A stretch of DNA of 64,000 nucleotides from Monodelphis domestica (lineage: Eukaryota; Chordata; Mammalia; Didelphimorphia; Didelphidae): positions 86,677,735 through 86,741,734 of the forward strand of contig NC_077227.1 in NCBI RefSeq assembly GCF_027887165.1, in the 5' to 3' direction. Below, piece after piece: positions 24,146 to 35,640 of this stretch (within the stretch, counting starts at the first letter, position 1; every line of letters starts with the position of its first letter). The notes beneath the pieces were generated by a model. The model worked only from the letters and a program-made list of their open reading frames with translations, did no database searches and was not told where the DNA came from. The translations under genes and the position numbers were made by a program.

Positions 24146-24150
24146 CTCAT
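24146..24150 (-). CDS. IFIT5: IFIT5 coding exon 1 (ATGAG)
   Basis: On the minus strand CCAACATGAG|GTAAAT gives a start codon, two more bases, and a consensus donor. Joined to T|CAA ATG at 18107 it encodes Met-Ser-Gln-Met. A 5-nt first coding exon is as I recall it for human IFIT genes, the phase fits exon 2 exactly, and the resulting N-terminus aligns with human IFIT5 without a gap. An ISRE-like element lies about 200 nt upstream. Confidence 0.88.
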
Positions 24151-24353
24151 GTTGGCTGGGAGCTGGTCTGTAGCTGCAGAATGAGTGTGGCCCCAGGATC
24201 CCTTCTCCGCCCTTCGGGCTGCTGCGTCGCGCAGTTTCTCAGCTACGAAAGTTACTGACTCAATTTTTGGGAGTTTTGTTGTTGTTGCTGTTCTGGCCTT
24301 AAAAAAAAAAATACTTCTTATTGTTTGTTTAAAGTTGAGCAACGTGGAAAAAA

Positions 24354-24377
24354 ACGGAAACCGGAAAGTGAGACTGC
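24354..24377 (-). promoter_or_regulatory. IFIT5: ISRE/IRF-like element of IFIT5 promoter
   Basis: Minus strand GTCTCACTTTCCGGTTTCCG: overlapping TTTC-type half sites (TCTC-AC-TTTC and TTTC-CGG-TTTC) close to the ISRE consensus AGTTTCNNTTTC but imperfect. About 200 nt upstream of the ATG. No clear TATA box follows, only CTTTAAACAA near 24330. Confidence 0.65.
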
Positions 24378-24772
24378 TTCCCAAGTGAGCTGGATCCTGT
24401 TGGGGGGTGGGTGGAATCTGACGCGAGAGTGGCGAGCTCTGGGCAGAGGGCTGTCAGAGGCCCTGCCGCTGCTCAGAAGAAACAAGCTAACTTAAGGGAG
24501 CAAGTGTTCCATTGCAAGTTTCAGTGCGAGGCTATGGTTATCTCGCGAAATTTACAAGTGTCAGTTGAAGCTGGGGAAGAGTCGGAAAAGAGCTGAGGGG
24601 CCAACCGATATTTGCCTCAGCTAGTCCAAGATCCATCTTCCCTGTCTAAAGATGTTGCCATGGAGACATTTCCAGTGGATTTCGTGCTTGTCATGGTTTT
24701 TCTCAAGAGTGGGATTGAATTTGAATTGGCCCAGACTTAAATATCCCACCTCCTGTATCCTGTATTTATAAG

Positions 24773-24919
<147 letters not shown>

Positions 24920-25310
24920 CTTAAAGGGATGCACTTTAAAAAAAAGGTGTCATTGATATCTTGTTTTTACACCATCATCATTTGCATCTTGTACCCTGAG
25001 TGCCATTTCTCTCAACAAAGAATGGGGAATCAGAAGCTTTTCCCCCAAACTAACCAACATATAAACTAAATTGGAGTCAGTATATGCAGTATTCAGAACA
25101 TGTGATCTTCCCATTTCTTCAAAGAAAGGACAAAGAAATAGTCTATCTTTTACTGGGACCAAGTTTAGGTATTATGATTACACAGCACTAATTAAAAAAC
25201 AACAACTTGTATTTACATTATGGCTATTTGGTATGTTTTTTTCTCTGGTTCTGTGGATTTTAATTGTAACTCCCCTCCTCCCCTTCTGTCTTTTTGTTAT
25301 TAAAAAAAGC

Positions 25311-25705
25311 AGGACAAGAGGCAAATCCATGGCTCAGTGGATTGAGAGCCAGGCCCAGGTCCAGGGTTCGAATATGACCTGAACTTTTCCTAACTATATG
25401 ACCCTAGGCCAGCATTGGCAAAATTTTCCAAATTCGAGAGTCCAGAGGGCAAATCCAAGATGCCTTTGAACCCCTGAATTTCCAAGAGAGAGATGAGAGC
25501 TAGTGCTTGCTTTGGGCCACTGGACAGAAAATGTCCAGGAGAGTTGGGAAGACAGGGAAACAGAGCATCTCCCCAGTGTGGGCTCTGCATATGTGTCAGG
25601 TCTTTGCCAAAGCTGTCCCTAGGAAATCACTTAATCCCAATTGCCAAGTCTTTACCATTCTTCTACCACAGAACCAATATGATTCTAAAACAGATGGGAA
25701 GAAGT
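25311..25705 (+). mobile_element. marsupial SINE, split by a DNA transposon
   Basis: The head 'GGCTCAGTGGATTGAGAGCC AGGCCCAGG' runs to 'AACTATATGACCCTAGG' at 25408; the body resumes at about 25616 with 'CCCTAGGAAATCACTTAATC' and runs to the tail near 25705. The two parts make one MAR1-type copy with a 200-bp guest. Confidence 0.85.
25409..25615. mobile_element. short hAT-like DNA transposon (MITE) inside the SINE
   Basis: About 207 bp with imperfect terminal inverted repeats: CAGCATTGGCAAA at the left and, reversed, CAGCTTTGGCAAA at the right. It is flanked on both sides by CCCTAGG, part of a target-site duplication of about 7-8 bp, as hAT elements make. No transposase frame; non-autonomous. 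The family is inferred from TIR and duplication only. Confidence 0.7.
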
Positions 25706-26109
25706 GAGAAAAAGTGTTTTATACTCATCTGTTCTGACAGCTGTGTCTTTAAGCCGAGTTAGCTGGTAAAAAGGACTGACTGAGTGAGGAGGAATTAGGG
25801 TGAAAAATCAAGAAAATTCAGGAAATGTATTGAGGGAATTCGATAAACCTTCGAGGTCTGCCAATTGTTGTAATGAAAATATCACCTTTGAAGGTTGTTA
25901 TAATATTAAAACTATGGCCACCAAGGAATTTACTTATGAAATTCCTAAAATGAAACACTCAAGTCAGTATGGAATTTATGGTGGTTTAATCACAATGGGA
26001 GTAAGAAAAGAGAGAGGGAGAGGAGAGAGGAGAAAAGGGAAAGGGGTTACTCAACCTCTGGCCAGAGGGAGATTAGGCCCAAAGGGCCAAGGTAGAGAAG
26101 GAATCAGTC

Positions 26110-26439
26110 CTTGACTCATGTGACCGATCTTAGGGGAAGCTGTCTGTGGGCCTCCACCCTGCTCAAGCTCCTAGCACGAACTCGAACTCGTGTCTAGCCC
26201 TGTCCATAGGAAGTCAGCGAATTCCAGGGGCAGCTTTCTAGGTCACTTCCTGTGCCTCACAAGTGCCAATAGTGGCTCAAGCTTGGCTTAGGACAGCCCA
26301 TGTGGGCAGTTAGTTATTTCTGATTTGCCATTGACTAGCACATGCCACTGTAGTGTGGGTGTGCATAATCCTGGGTGCTAGACCAAGCAAGATGGAGATT
26401 TTAAAATTCACACCTCTTTCTACAACTATTAGCTAAATC
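26110..26439. other. intergenic, nothing recognised
   Basis: No gene or clear repeat; moderately GC-rich with a GAACTCGAACTCG direct repeat near 26178. Confidence 0.35.
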
Positions 26440-27390
26440 ACTATGAATTTCCCATCCTCCAATTATGGGGATCTCATAGGATTTTATACTAGAACCTCTC
26501 TTTTCTTTGTGATTTCATCTGTTACTATGATTTTAGTTATTATCTCTGATAATAGTACTCCCACATCTTTAGGTCAGGTCATAGTATATCTTCTGAATTC
26601 CAGTTATACATCACCAGCTACGTTTTAGATATCCTCTCTTTCATTTGTTAGCATCTCCAAAAGAGAACCCACTTTTTTTCATCCTCTGGTTTACTACTAC
26701 TCCAAACTTCCAAGTTTCTGTTGAGAATATCACAATTCTTTTGAGCTTTCCAGTCTATTCTCAACTCTTCATTTTTTCTTCTCCTCTAAATACAATGATT
26801 TGCCAATGCTTATTGATTTTATCTTCACAATAGTTTTTTTTTTTGTATCCATGTTTTTCTCTTTGTCCACATGGCCACCACTGTACTTTAGGCTCTAATT
26901 TCCTTTGGCCTAGGCTATCTCTTTATGTCTTCTTAAATAGAATCTAAGCTTATTTTCCACATTATAGCCAGAATAACCTTTTTGAGATACATATCTCTTC
27001 CCTTAAAAATTTTTTTTTTACTTTATATTGCCTTTGCAATGTAATACACACTACTCAGGCTACACCTTTCACCGCATTTCAGATTTTTTTTTTGTAACCT
27101 CTATATTCTAATCAAACTTGCTTCCTAGCTGTTTTCCAAACTTAACATTCCATCTTCTGTTTTGAAATGCCTTTCTACCTCTTAGAATCCTTAGTTTCCT
27201 TCAAACTCAGCTTAGTTGTCATCTCCTGTGTGAAGTTTTTTTCAAGCTCTCAACCTCTTCCAAAGATCTATCCCTTATTTCTTTGTGTATATGTTCTATA
27301 TCTTCAGTAGAATGTCAGCTTATTGATGATATAGAATGCTTTGTTTTTTACTGACTTGAACTGAATTGTTGAATTGATATGCATATCTAC
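26440..27390 (+). mobile_element. L2 relic, plus orientation
   Basis: A long CT-rich stretch with the L2 ORF2-end/3' UTR order: 'CACATTATAGCCAGAATAAC', 'AATGTAATACACACTACTCA', 'CTTTCTACCTCTTAGAATCC', 'CTCAGCTTAGTTGTCATCTC', 'AGAATGTCAGCTTATTGATG'. Strongly diverged. Confidence 0.65.
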
Positions 27391-27405
27391 CACATAAAGT
27401 TAGTC

Positions 27406-27610
27406 TGTGTAATTAGGGTTTGCTCCGCAGAACTCTAAATCTCAGCTTCCCACGTTCCCTCTCACCTTACATATTAATGTAGGGAGGATATAAGTTTTGT
27501 GTAGCTCCATCCCCCGGTCTTTTTTCCCTAATGATTTCCCCTGATGATTATACCTATATGTAAATAAAATAAAATTTCAAAAAAATAAAATGTCTAGGAG
27601 ATTTACTAAA
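27406..27610 (+). mobile_element. LTR, family A relative, plus orientation
   Basis: It starts TGTGTAATTAGGGTTTGCTC, has GCAGAACTCTAAATCTCAG as in the copies at 18974 and 34365, and an ATAAAATAAAATTT polyadenylation region. The right end is unclear. Solo LTR fossil. Confidence 0.55.
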
Positions 27611-27779
27611 ATACCAGGGTCCCAAATACTCAGCCAAACATCATGACTACTATAGAGTTATCATGGGCAAAAATTACAGAGGAATTTATATAGTGATGGC
27701 TCAGAGTTTTTCAAAAACACTGTTGTGCTTTACTCTTGTGAGATTGTTGACTGGGATTTTTAGGTGATAGGTAGAGGTG

Positions 27780-27930
27780 CTGACTGAGAGCATTATAAAA
27801 TGGGAAGATCTTAGAGTCATGAATATCTGAATTCTTTGTAGTTCCAGCTTCATCACTGTGTGTGATCTCAACTGGCTTCAATTTTCTCTCATCTGTAAAA
27901 TGGAGATGAAAATATTTGCATACTATCTAC
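27780..27930 (+). mobile_element. MIR relic
   Basis: 'AATATCTGAATTCTTTGTAG ... GTGTGATCTCAACTGGCTTC AATTTTCTCTCATCTGTAAA' follows the MIR core. Confidence 0.65.
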
Positions 27931-28164
27931 TTTAGAGGCTTTTTTGTTTTTGTTTTTTTCTTGTCCAGTGCCTTGTTTGGTGTGGAATTGCATTTATGGA
28001 GATTCCCTCCATTAATTCAGCTTAGCACTTGCTCTGCAGACTTATTATGTTAGAGTACTAGCTCCAGAAGATGAGAAAAATTTCTTCCAGTGGCCAAGAT
28101 GGCAGCCAAAGGGAGTACTGTAGAGAGCTTAGAACTTGGTAATATCCCAAAGAACTTAAGGTAA

Positions 28165-28365
28165 CCCACTGCATCCCAAGTCATCATCAGTCATCTTAAC
28201 TTTTGTCTTGCCACTGAAATTTGATGACTCTGGAAGAGAGAGTTACACTTGGTAACTTTGTGCAATACTATCTCTCTAAAATCCAATTCACATGCAAGTC
28301 AAAATACCATCATGATGATATCACTGAGTCCTTTTCAAAAAATGAAAGACCAGCACCAATGAACA
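28165..28365 (+). mobile_element. marsupial interspersed repeat, plus orientation
   Basis: 'CACTGCATCCCAAGTCATCA ... TTGCCACTGAAATTTGATGA CTCTGG ... CCAATTCACATGCAAGTCA ... GACCAGCACCAATGAACAAC'. The same family lies reversed at 20670-21025. Confidence 0.6.
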
Positions 28366-28939
28366 ACAATATTGTCTTAGAGGACTGCCTGGAACACTAG
28401 GGGGTTCAATGACATGCCCAGAATTAAGTATTCCATATCAACCAAAGACAAGACTTGAACCTAGGTCTTCTTGACTCCAAGGCTATTTCTTTATCTGCTT
28501 CAGTTAACTATGTCTCCTAGAATTATTGTGAGCATCAAAGGATGTGCTAAAGAGCTTAGGAACAAGCTCTTCAATATCAAAGACATTTGAGCTGTTACTA
28601 TTATGATGCTAATAGTCCTGTGTTCTCACTTGTGTTAATTTTGAGAGCTTAATATATGGTCTTCTGCTTTGGAATTGTCCAAGTGCAAAGATATGGATTT
28701 TCATGAAGAAATTAATGATTATGAGGCTTGGCTCTATTCCTTTAATGCACTAGGTAAGGTACTAACTCTTCCAGTGAATCATATTCACTTCTTGGTTTCT
28801 CTGATATATTCTTTTTTTAAAAAAAATAGGTTATTTTCCCCTGATAACATGTAGATAGATGGTAAGCAATTTGATCTAGGTTATATATGTGTGATCACAC
28901 CAACCATTTTCCCATCTTGGTTATTTTGTAAAAAAAAAA

Positions 28940-29510
28940 AAAAGAGTTATAGAGAACACCCATCAAAGCACCCACACACATACACAAATAAAATGGAAAA
29001 TAACATGTTTAAATTTGTATTCAGATTATATCAATTCTTTCTCTGGAAGTAGATCACATTTTTCATCATGTCCTTCAAAATTGTCTTGGCTCATTGTATT
29101 GCAGAGAATATGTCTTTCACTGCTGATCATCCTACAATATTGCTGTTACTGTGTTCAACATTCTCTTGGTTCTGCTCACTTCACTGTGTATCAGTACATG
29201 TAATTCTTTCCAGGTTTTTCTGAAATGATCCTGCTTATCATTATAATACCATTGTATTATAATTATAATTATTATATTATAATGGTATACCATAACTTGT
29301 TCAGCCATTCTCTAATTGATGGACATCCCCTCAAAACTTTCCCATCATGAAAAAGAGTTGCTATAATTATTGTTGTATTAATTAGTCCTTTTCTTTTTTC
29401 AGATCTCTTTGAGATACAGATTAGTAGTCATATTACTGGATCAAAGACTATGCAGAGATTTAGAGCTCTTTGGGCATAATTCCAAATTGTTCTCCAGAAT
29501 AGTTGGTTCC
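28940..29510 (-). mobile_element. L1 3'-end fragment, minus orientation
   Basis: The plus text (29150-29500) is the reverse of an L1 ORF2 end/3' UTR: 'TTCAGCCATTCTCTAATTGA TGGACATCCCC' mirrors the L1 at 49030-49070, and 'TCCAAATTGTTCTCCAGAAT' mirrors 48870-48890. Confidence 0.7.
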
Positions 29511-29539
29511 TAGTTAAATTCTGAGACATTTACCTCATG

Positions 29540-29740
29540 TAAGATCAGGATCAGGATCAGGAAGGCTGAAGTTCATATCTTACCTTGGCTATGTTTTAGC
29601 CATAGAACCCTGGGTGACTTAATTTCTCTAAGCTTAAATTTTCTCATCTGTAAAATGGAAATAATAACAGTGCCTACCTCAGATGAAATAATGTATGTAA
29701 TATGCTTTGAAAACTTTAATGGGAGGTATAACTATTAGCT
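29540..29740 (+). mobile_element. MIR relic
   Basis: 'GAAGTTCATATCTTACCTTG ... ACCCTGGGTGACTTAATTTC ... TCATCTGTAAAATGGAAATA' is a MIR core with its 3' end. Confidence 0.75.
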
Positions 29741-30540
29741 AGAGGAGAGAGTGTCATGGCACATCTCTGAAACTGGCACCTAGGTCTGTTTTACTCATTG
29801 TGGGATATAGCTTTCTTGCCGCCTTCCACTTCACAAAAACTAGATAATACCTGCCCCAAATTCATACTGCTCTTTGGAAGGGTTAGGGAAGGAGATGGAG
29901 AGAATTTCTGTCACTAACCAGCCTCAAGGAACTGTTAGTAGTTCAATATCCAGGTTATGGCTCCTGCCTGTCCTCATAGAGTGCAAAGCATTTATATAGA
30001 TTGACCTGGGATTTAGATTTAGTATAAGAAAATCAAATAGAATGTTGGGGAATAATGTAAAAAAAGATATTCAGTCTCTTTTTCTTATATCCTGCATAGC
30101 AACTAAATGAAAGGATAAGCCCTATTTTTAAATAGAATTCTGTAACCTCTTAGGTTTCACATTTCTGGAAAAAATTGGCCACCATCCCACAACCCCTCCT
30201 TAGTCTACACAGCTGTGATAAGCTCCAGGGACAGCTGTCTTCACTGTTGCCTAGCAACAGAAGACCTAATTTTTTTAGCCTGGGGCAGTGGAGGAATCCA
30301 GAGGATCCAGACTAGAGGGAGGGAGGCAGTCCAGACACAGAAATAGACAGATCCCTAAAAAAATTTTTTTTGATCCTGGCTTAGCAACATATTTGATTTA
30401 CTTAAGCAGAAACAAAACAAAACAAAACCCATTTAAAATCATGTAACCAGCAGTGACAATTTAAACTAACTGTTTAAAATCCCCCACAAAATACAGTTCC
30501 TTTTGAAAAATACTTTTTATAGTTCATTTTGTGCAGTTAT
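29741..30540. other. intergenic, nothing recognised
   Basis: No gene or named repeat. A CCTAGCAACAG word and a purine-rich patch (30285-30350) are the only local features. Confidence 0.35.
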
Positions 30541-31781
30541 AAACATTGCTCTGTTCAATGCTTAGGTTTTTGTAACTTCTCAGGTTGCATTTCCACTAAC
30601 ATTTTAATGATGAGGTGACTTGACTCTTTCTTTTTATGGGGATGAGGGAAGGAGGGGCTTTGCCAACAATGCATGGGTGTGCCATCTGCCCATAGACACT
30701 AATATTTTGTTTTTCTTTTTTGTTATCATTGATAATTTGATGGATGTAATTTAGAACCTCAGTGATGTTTTAGTTTACCTTTATCAAATTATTAGTGAAT
30801 TGGAGAAATCTTTTCATACATCTATTGATAGCTTAGATTTATTTTTTTGAGAAATGCCTGTTCATATATTTGATAATTTTTTTTTTCCTGGTGAATGACT
30901 CTTGGTCTTATAGATTTGTATCTGTTCCCTAAATACTTAGACATCTGACCTTAATCAGAGAAATGTGGTACAAAATTTTTTTTCTTTCAGTCAATTATTT
31001 CCTTTCTAATTATAACAATTCTCCTGGTACAGAAGTCTTTCATGTTTAGATAATGCAAATGATCCATTTTATCATGTATGATGCTTTCTGTAATTTCTTT
31101 GGACATGAACTCTTCCCTTATTCACACTTATAAAAAGTATCTCTTCTCATGTTCCTCTAACTTGTTTATGAGGTGATCTTTTACATCTATGTCATGTATC
31201 CATTCTGAACTATCTGTGGTATATAGTGTGAAATGCTGGTAAATGGAACTACTACCAGACTTGAGTTTTTACCTTAGTAAGTGGGGAATTTGAGTTAGTT
31301 GAATACTATGCTAATATGCTCCTTTGATTCTGTATGCTATAATCTCTTCCAATGATCAACAGTTCTCTTTTTTGAACCAATGTCAAATAGTTTTAATAAT
31401 TACAGCTTAATAGTATAATTGGAGTTTTGATAATGCCAGACCCTCTTCCTTTCCACTTTTTTTCATAATTTCCCTGGAGATTCTTAAGTTTTTGTTTTTC
31501 CAGAAAAATTTATTATTTATGTTACTTCTCTAAAAGGATTCCTTAGTAGTTTGATTAGTATTATAATTAATAAGTAAATTATCATAGAAATATCATTTTT
31601 AAAATATTGTCTCAGTCCAACCATGAGTAATTCGCATCTCTCCATATTTAAATCTATCCTTATATAAATAATGCTTTATTTTATTCCTATAGTTCTTACA
31701 CATGACTTAGCAGGTGGACTCCCAAATATTTTTTACATTCTGTCCTTAAATTGAATGGAATATTTCCTAGTTCAGGGTTCT

Positions 31782-33403
31782 ATTTGTCTCTCTTATTTAC
31801 CTTTACATGCTTCTTTTGAATTTTGTATTTGAGCATCAAATTTTCTGTTTAAGTCTGGTCTTTTCTCCAGGAATACATGAAAATCTTCTATTTTATTAAA
31901 CGACCATTTTTCCCCTGAAAGAATATAGTCAGTTTTGATGGATAGGTTATTCTGGGTTATAAACTCACTTCCCTTGCACTCTAGAATATCATATTCCAAG
32001 CCTTCTGAACCTTCAATGTGGAAACTACTAGAATCTGTGTAATCCTGATGTGTTCCATGATATTAGAACTGTTTCTTTCTGGCTTCTTGCAGTATTTTCT
32101 TCTTGGCCTGGGAACTCTTGAACTTGGCTATAACATTTCTGGGAGTTATCATTTGGGGATTTATTGCAGAAGGTGATCTGTGGATTCTTTCAATTTCTAT
32201 TTTACCCTCTTGTTAAGAATATCGGGGTAGTTTTCTTTGATAATTTCTTGTAATATGATGTCTATACTTATTTTTAATTGTGACTTTCAGGTAGTCTAAT
32301 ATTTCTTAAATTACCTCTCCAGGATCTGTTTTCCAGGTCAGTTGTTTTTTCAATGATTTTCAGATTTTCTAAATTTTTTTTCCATTCTTTTGACTTTGTT
32401 TTTATTATTTCTTGATATCCCACAAAGGCATTGGCTTCCATTTGCCCAATTCTAATTTTTAAAAAGTAAATTTCTTCCATGATCTTTAGATCCTCTTTTT
32501 TCCATTTGAGCTGTTTGATTCTTCATGAAACTTTTTTCTTCATTGGGTTTTTTTTGCCTCTTTTTCCAGTAAGGCAATTCTGTTTTTTAGAAATTATTTT
32601 CTTTTTGCATTATTTTTATTTCTTTTTAAAATTTCTTCTCATTTTTCTTTGACCTATCTTTTTTGACGTTTGAATTTGTTTTTTTTTTCAGTTCTTCCAA
32701 AGCTTGAGACCAATTCTCATTTTTTTTTTGAAGTGTTGCAAGACGTTACTTGGATCTCACCATCCCTGTTGATTCTGTGCTTTGCTCTTTGTTGCAATAG
32801 AAATTTTTTAGGGTTAAATTTTTCTTTTGCAGTTTGCTCATTTTCCCAACTTTTTTTTTTTTTGCTTGTGGGATTTTACAGCTGCTGATTCAGTCTCCTC
32901 TGTTGATGGTTTGCAGATCTTAGCACTGAGAGCTATTTTGCCCTGGGGCTAATGTCTGCACCACCAGGAAAGCTTGAAAGGGGGCAAGTGCTATGGACTT
33001 CTGGGTCTCACTGTGGACTGCTTCCAGGGCCTGGAATTTCAAGGGGTGGGATTCTGGGATGGTTTATTGTTGGTGGTATAGACAGGGTCCCAGGATCCCA
33101 AAGTTGGTCTATGCCCAAGCTTGGAACCTAGCACAGTGACTGGGGGAATGATAGACCAACATTCTTCCATGTGCAGTTCTGATTCTGGTTCTTCCTTATT
33201 CTGTGAAAGTCCCATCAAAATTGACTCTCTCTGCCTACTTTCAAGTTGTGTTCAGTGGGAGAGCCCCTTCACTCTGTTTTGCCATTAATTTTTGACTTGT
33301 ATCATTTTGAGGTTCTTTTAAAAGATTGGTTTTGAAGGACTGTCAGAGGGATTTCAGTTTTCACTGCTACTAAGCTACCATCTTGGCTCTGTCCTCCTAA
33401 GGG
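31782..33403 (-). mobile_element. HAL1-like (ORF1-only) L1 derivative inserted in L1
   Basis: Read on the minus strand it begins AGGACAGAGCCAAGATGGTA (typical L1 5' end, 33397 downward), passes a 5' UTR, then an ORF1-type frame (32480-32274, TDLENRSWRGNLRNIRLPES). It ends with a frame containing KWSFNKIEDFHVFLEKRPDL (31999-31793), with no ORF2. The host L1 ORF2 text is continuous across it (INPQKS side at 33470; KYLG side at 31720), and AGGGTT flanks both ends, consistent with a target-site duplication. HAL1 is the named family of L1 derivatives that lack ORF2. Confidence 0.6.
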
Positions 33404-34364
33404 TTTCATTTGTAATATGCAGAAATGATGATTTTTGTGGATTTACTTTAAATTTTGCAAATTTGCTGCTTAGTAATTTTTAAATTAATTTTTAGTTGTG
33501 TCTCTATGTAGAACATCTATTTCATCAGCAAAACCAAAAAGATAATTTTGTTATTCATCAATGCTTATAAGCTCTTTTGATTATATTATTGCTATAGCTA
33601 GTATTTCTTTCACTATTTTGAGTAAAATAGTAATAATATACAGTCTTGTTTTTTCCTGATCTTCTTAGAAAGGTTAGCAATTGATTTTAGATTTACCATG
33701 TTAAGGAAATGTTCAATTACTTCTGTAATTTTAAATATATTTTTAAAAGCAAGAATTAATGTTATGTTTATCAAAAGGTTATTCAGTCTCTATTGAGATA
33801 ATGTGGTTTTTATTATTGTGATATTAGATATGATATATTGTTTTATAGTTTTCTTAATACTGAACCAGTCATGCATTCCTGTTAAAAATGCAATTTCATT
33901 ATACTGTAAATTTTTTTAACGTGTTACTTCACTATTATTATTTTTATGTTGATTTTCACTAAGATTATTGGTCTATACTTTTCTTTCTCTGTTTTATCCT
34001 TGGTTTATGGATCAACACCATCTTTTTGTTTTAGAAAGAATTTGTTAGAAAATGCTCCTTTCTTACTTTAGGCAAGAGTTTATGAAAGGAATTAATTATT
34101 ATCTGAATGTTTAATAGAATTCAACTGTAATTCCAATTGGAACCCTTTTTCTTTGAAAATTCATAAATATTAACTTGTACATGAGTCTTATTAAATTTAT
34201 ATTTCTAATATTAGATTATTAAAATATTTTATTGAATATTATGTTAATCTCAGTGGTTTACATTGGTATGAAAATTTGTTCCTTTTGTTATAATAAGTTT
34301 TCTTGAATATAATTTAGAAAAAAATAATTTCTATTGATTTACTTTATTTCTCCTTCATTTGTTG

Positions 34365-34624
34365 TGTAGGATTTAATTTAATGTTCATTACTTCAAGTAT
34401 TATATTTTATAAAGTTTATTATCTAACAAAATAGAACCATGTGACCAAGTTTTTCTATCTGCTCAAAAAGCCCACTCCACCAACACCTTGACAGGAAGAA
34501 AAGAGAGTAAGAGACAGAACTTTACAGAATTTATATCCTGTCTACGTTAGCACATAATACCAGGAAGAGGGTAGGGGTACTGGGAAATATAGGTTTTTTT
34601 AGGGTAACAGATTCTAATTACACA
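34365..34624 (-). mobile_element. solo LTR, family A relative, with 4-bp duplication
   Basis: On the minus strand TGTGTAATTAGAATCTGTTA ... AATAAACTTTATAAAATATA ... CCTACA. It is flanked by GTTG on both sides (34361-34364 and 34625-34628), a 4-bp target-site duplication, inside L1 ORF2. It shares its start and polyadenylation region with 18974 and 27406. A fossil with no internal part. Confidence 0.75.
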
Positions 34625-35640
34625 GTTGTATTTTCTCCTTTTTCATTTTTGATCCTGTCAATTTTATTTTCCTTCTAGAATCAGGTAGACTAGGTACTGA
34701 TATATCTATTTTATTAGCTAATATAATAACTTCTAGTTTTATTTATTAATTTGGTGATTTTTTTTCTTTCAGTTTTGTTAATTTCATTTGATTTTTCAGA
34801 ATTTTTATTTAGGCTTTTAGTTGGGATATGCTGATTCACATCGTTTTCTTTTTATGATAGTTAAATGTTCATTGCATTTATTTTATTGATCTTTTCTTTC
34901 CCTTTTTTGATGTTAGAAAATGTTAAGAAATATAAAATATAAAATATCCTCCAAGACCAGTTTTTGGCTGAATCTAAAGGGTTTTGGTAATTTGTCTCAT
35001 TGTTGTCATAATGAAATTAAGGTGTCCATGGTTTTTTAATCACCCACAAATTCTTTAGAATTAAATTATTTATTTTCCATTTAAATTGGAATGTTTTCTT
35101 AAAAGCCTTTATATTTAGTTTTCCTCTTAATTCTTTTTATCAAGTTGGATAATTGTTTATCAATTTTATTTATTTTTTTAAAAAAGTCCATCATTTTATT
35201 GATTTGTTTTTGGGTTTTTTCAATTTTCCTCATATGTTCAGCAACTTTTAGAATTTTTTTTAGTGTTTAAAGTGTATGGATTTGTTGATTTTTTAGTGTT
35301 TATAAGTCACATTCTTAATTCAATGACCTATCTTTCTCTTTTTATTTGTTAATAAAAATTTTTAGAGATAGAGGGACTACTTTGACTGTATCCTAAGGTT
35401 TTTGGAATATTGTCTCATTGTTGTCATTATATTTAATGAGATTATAATTTTTATGATTTATTCTTTGATCAATTATTTGTGATTAATTTATTTATTCTCC
35501 AGTTGACTTTAGTACTTTTTATTGAACTTTTATTTATTATAATTTTTATATAATTGTGGTCACTAAATAATATTTATATTTCTGTGTTTCTGAATTTGTT
35601 GATGATATTTTTAAAGTCTAAGACATGATCAGTTTTTGTA

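Larger units (their letters stand above)
30540..35640 (-). mobile_element. old L1 ORF2 relics, minus orientation, interrupted twice
   Basis: On the minus strand, pieces of L1 ORF2 appear in order: the endonuclease/linker side (35640 to 34625), the RT region (about 34000-33760, reading like 'YRPIxLxNI' and 'IIAISIETE'), the INPQKS-type segment at 33470, then after a 1.6-kb guest KYLG and 'FWKNKNLRISREIMKK' (31740 to 31440), and the 3' end at about 30560. Guests are an LTR (34365-34624) and a HAL1-like element (31782-33403). A similar 150-bp text occurs at 34960 and 35370, so more than one L1 may be present. No intact frame. Confidence 0.7.

Noticed and set aside
24142-24384. 80-aa minus-strand frame ending ...NMR
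   Set aside because: It runs through the IFIT5 promoter and 5' UTR into the start codon; it is not a separate protein.
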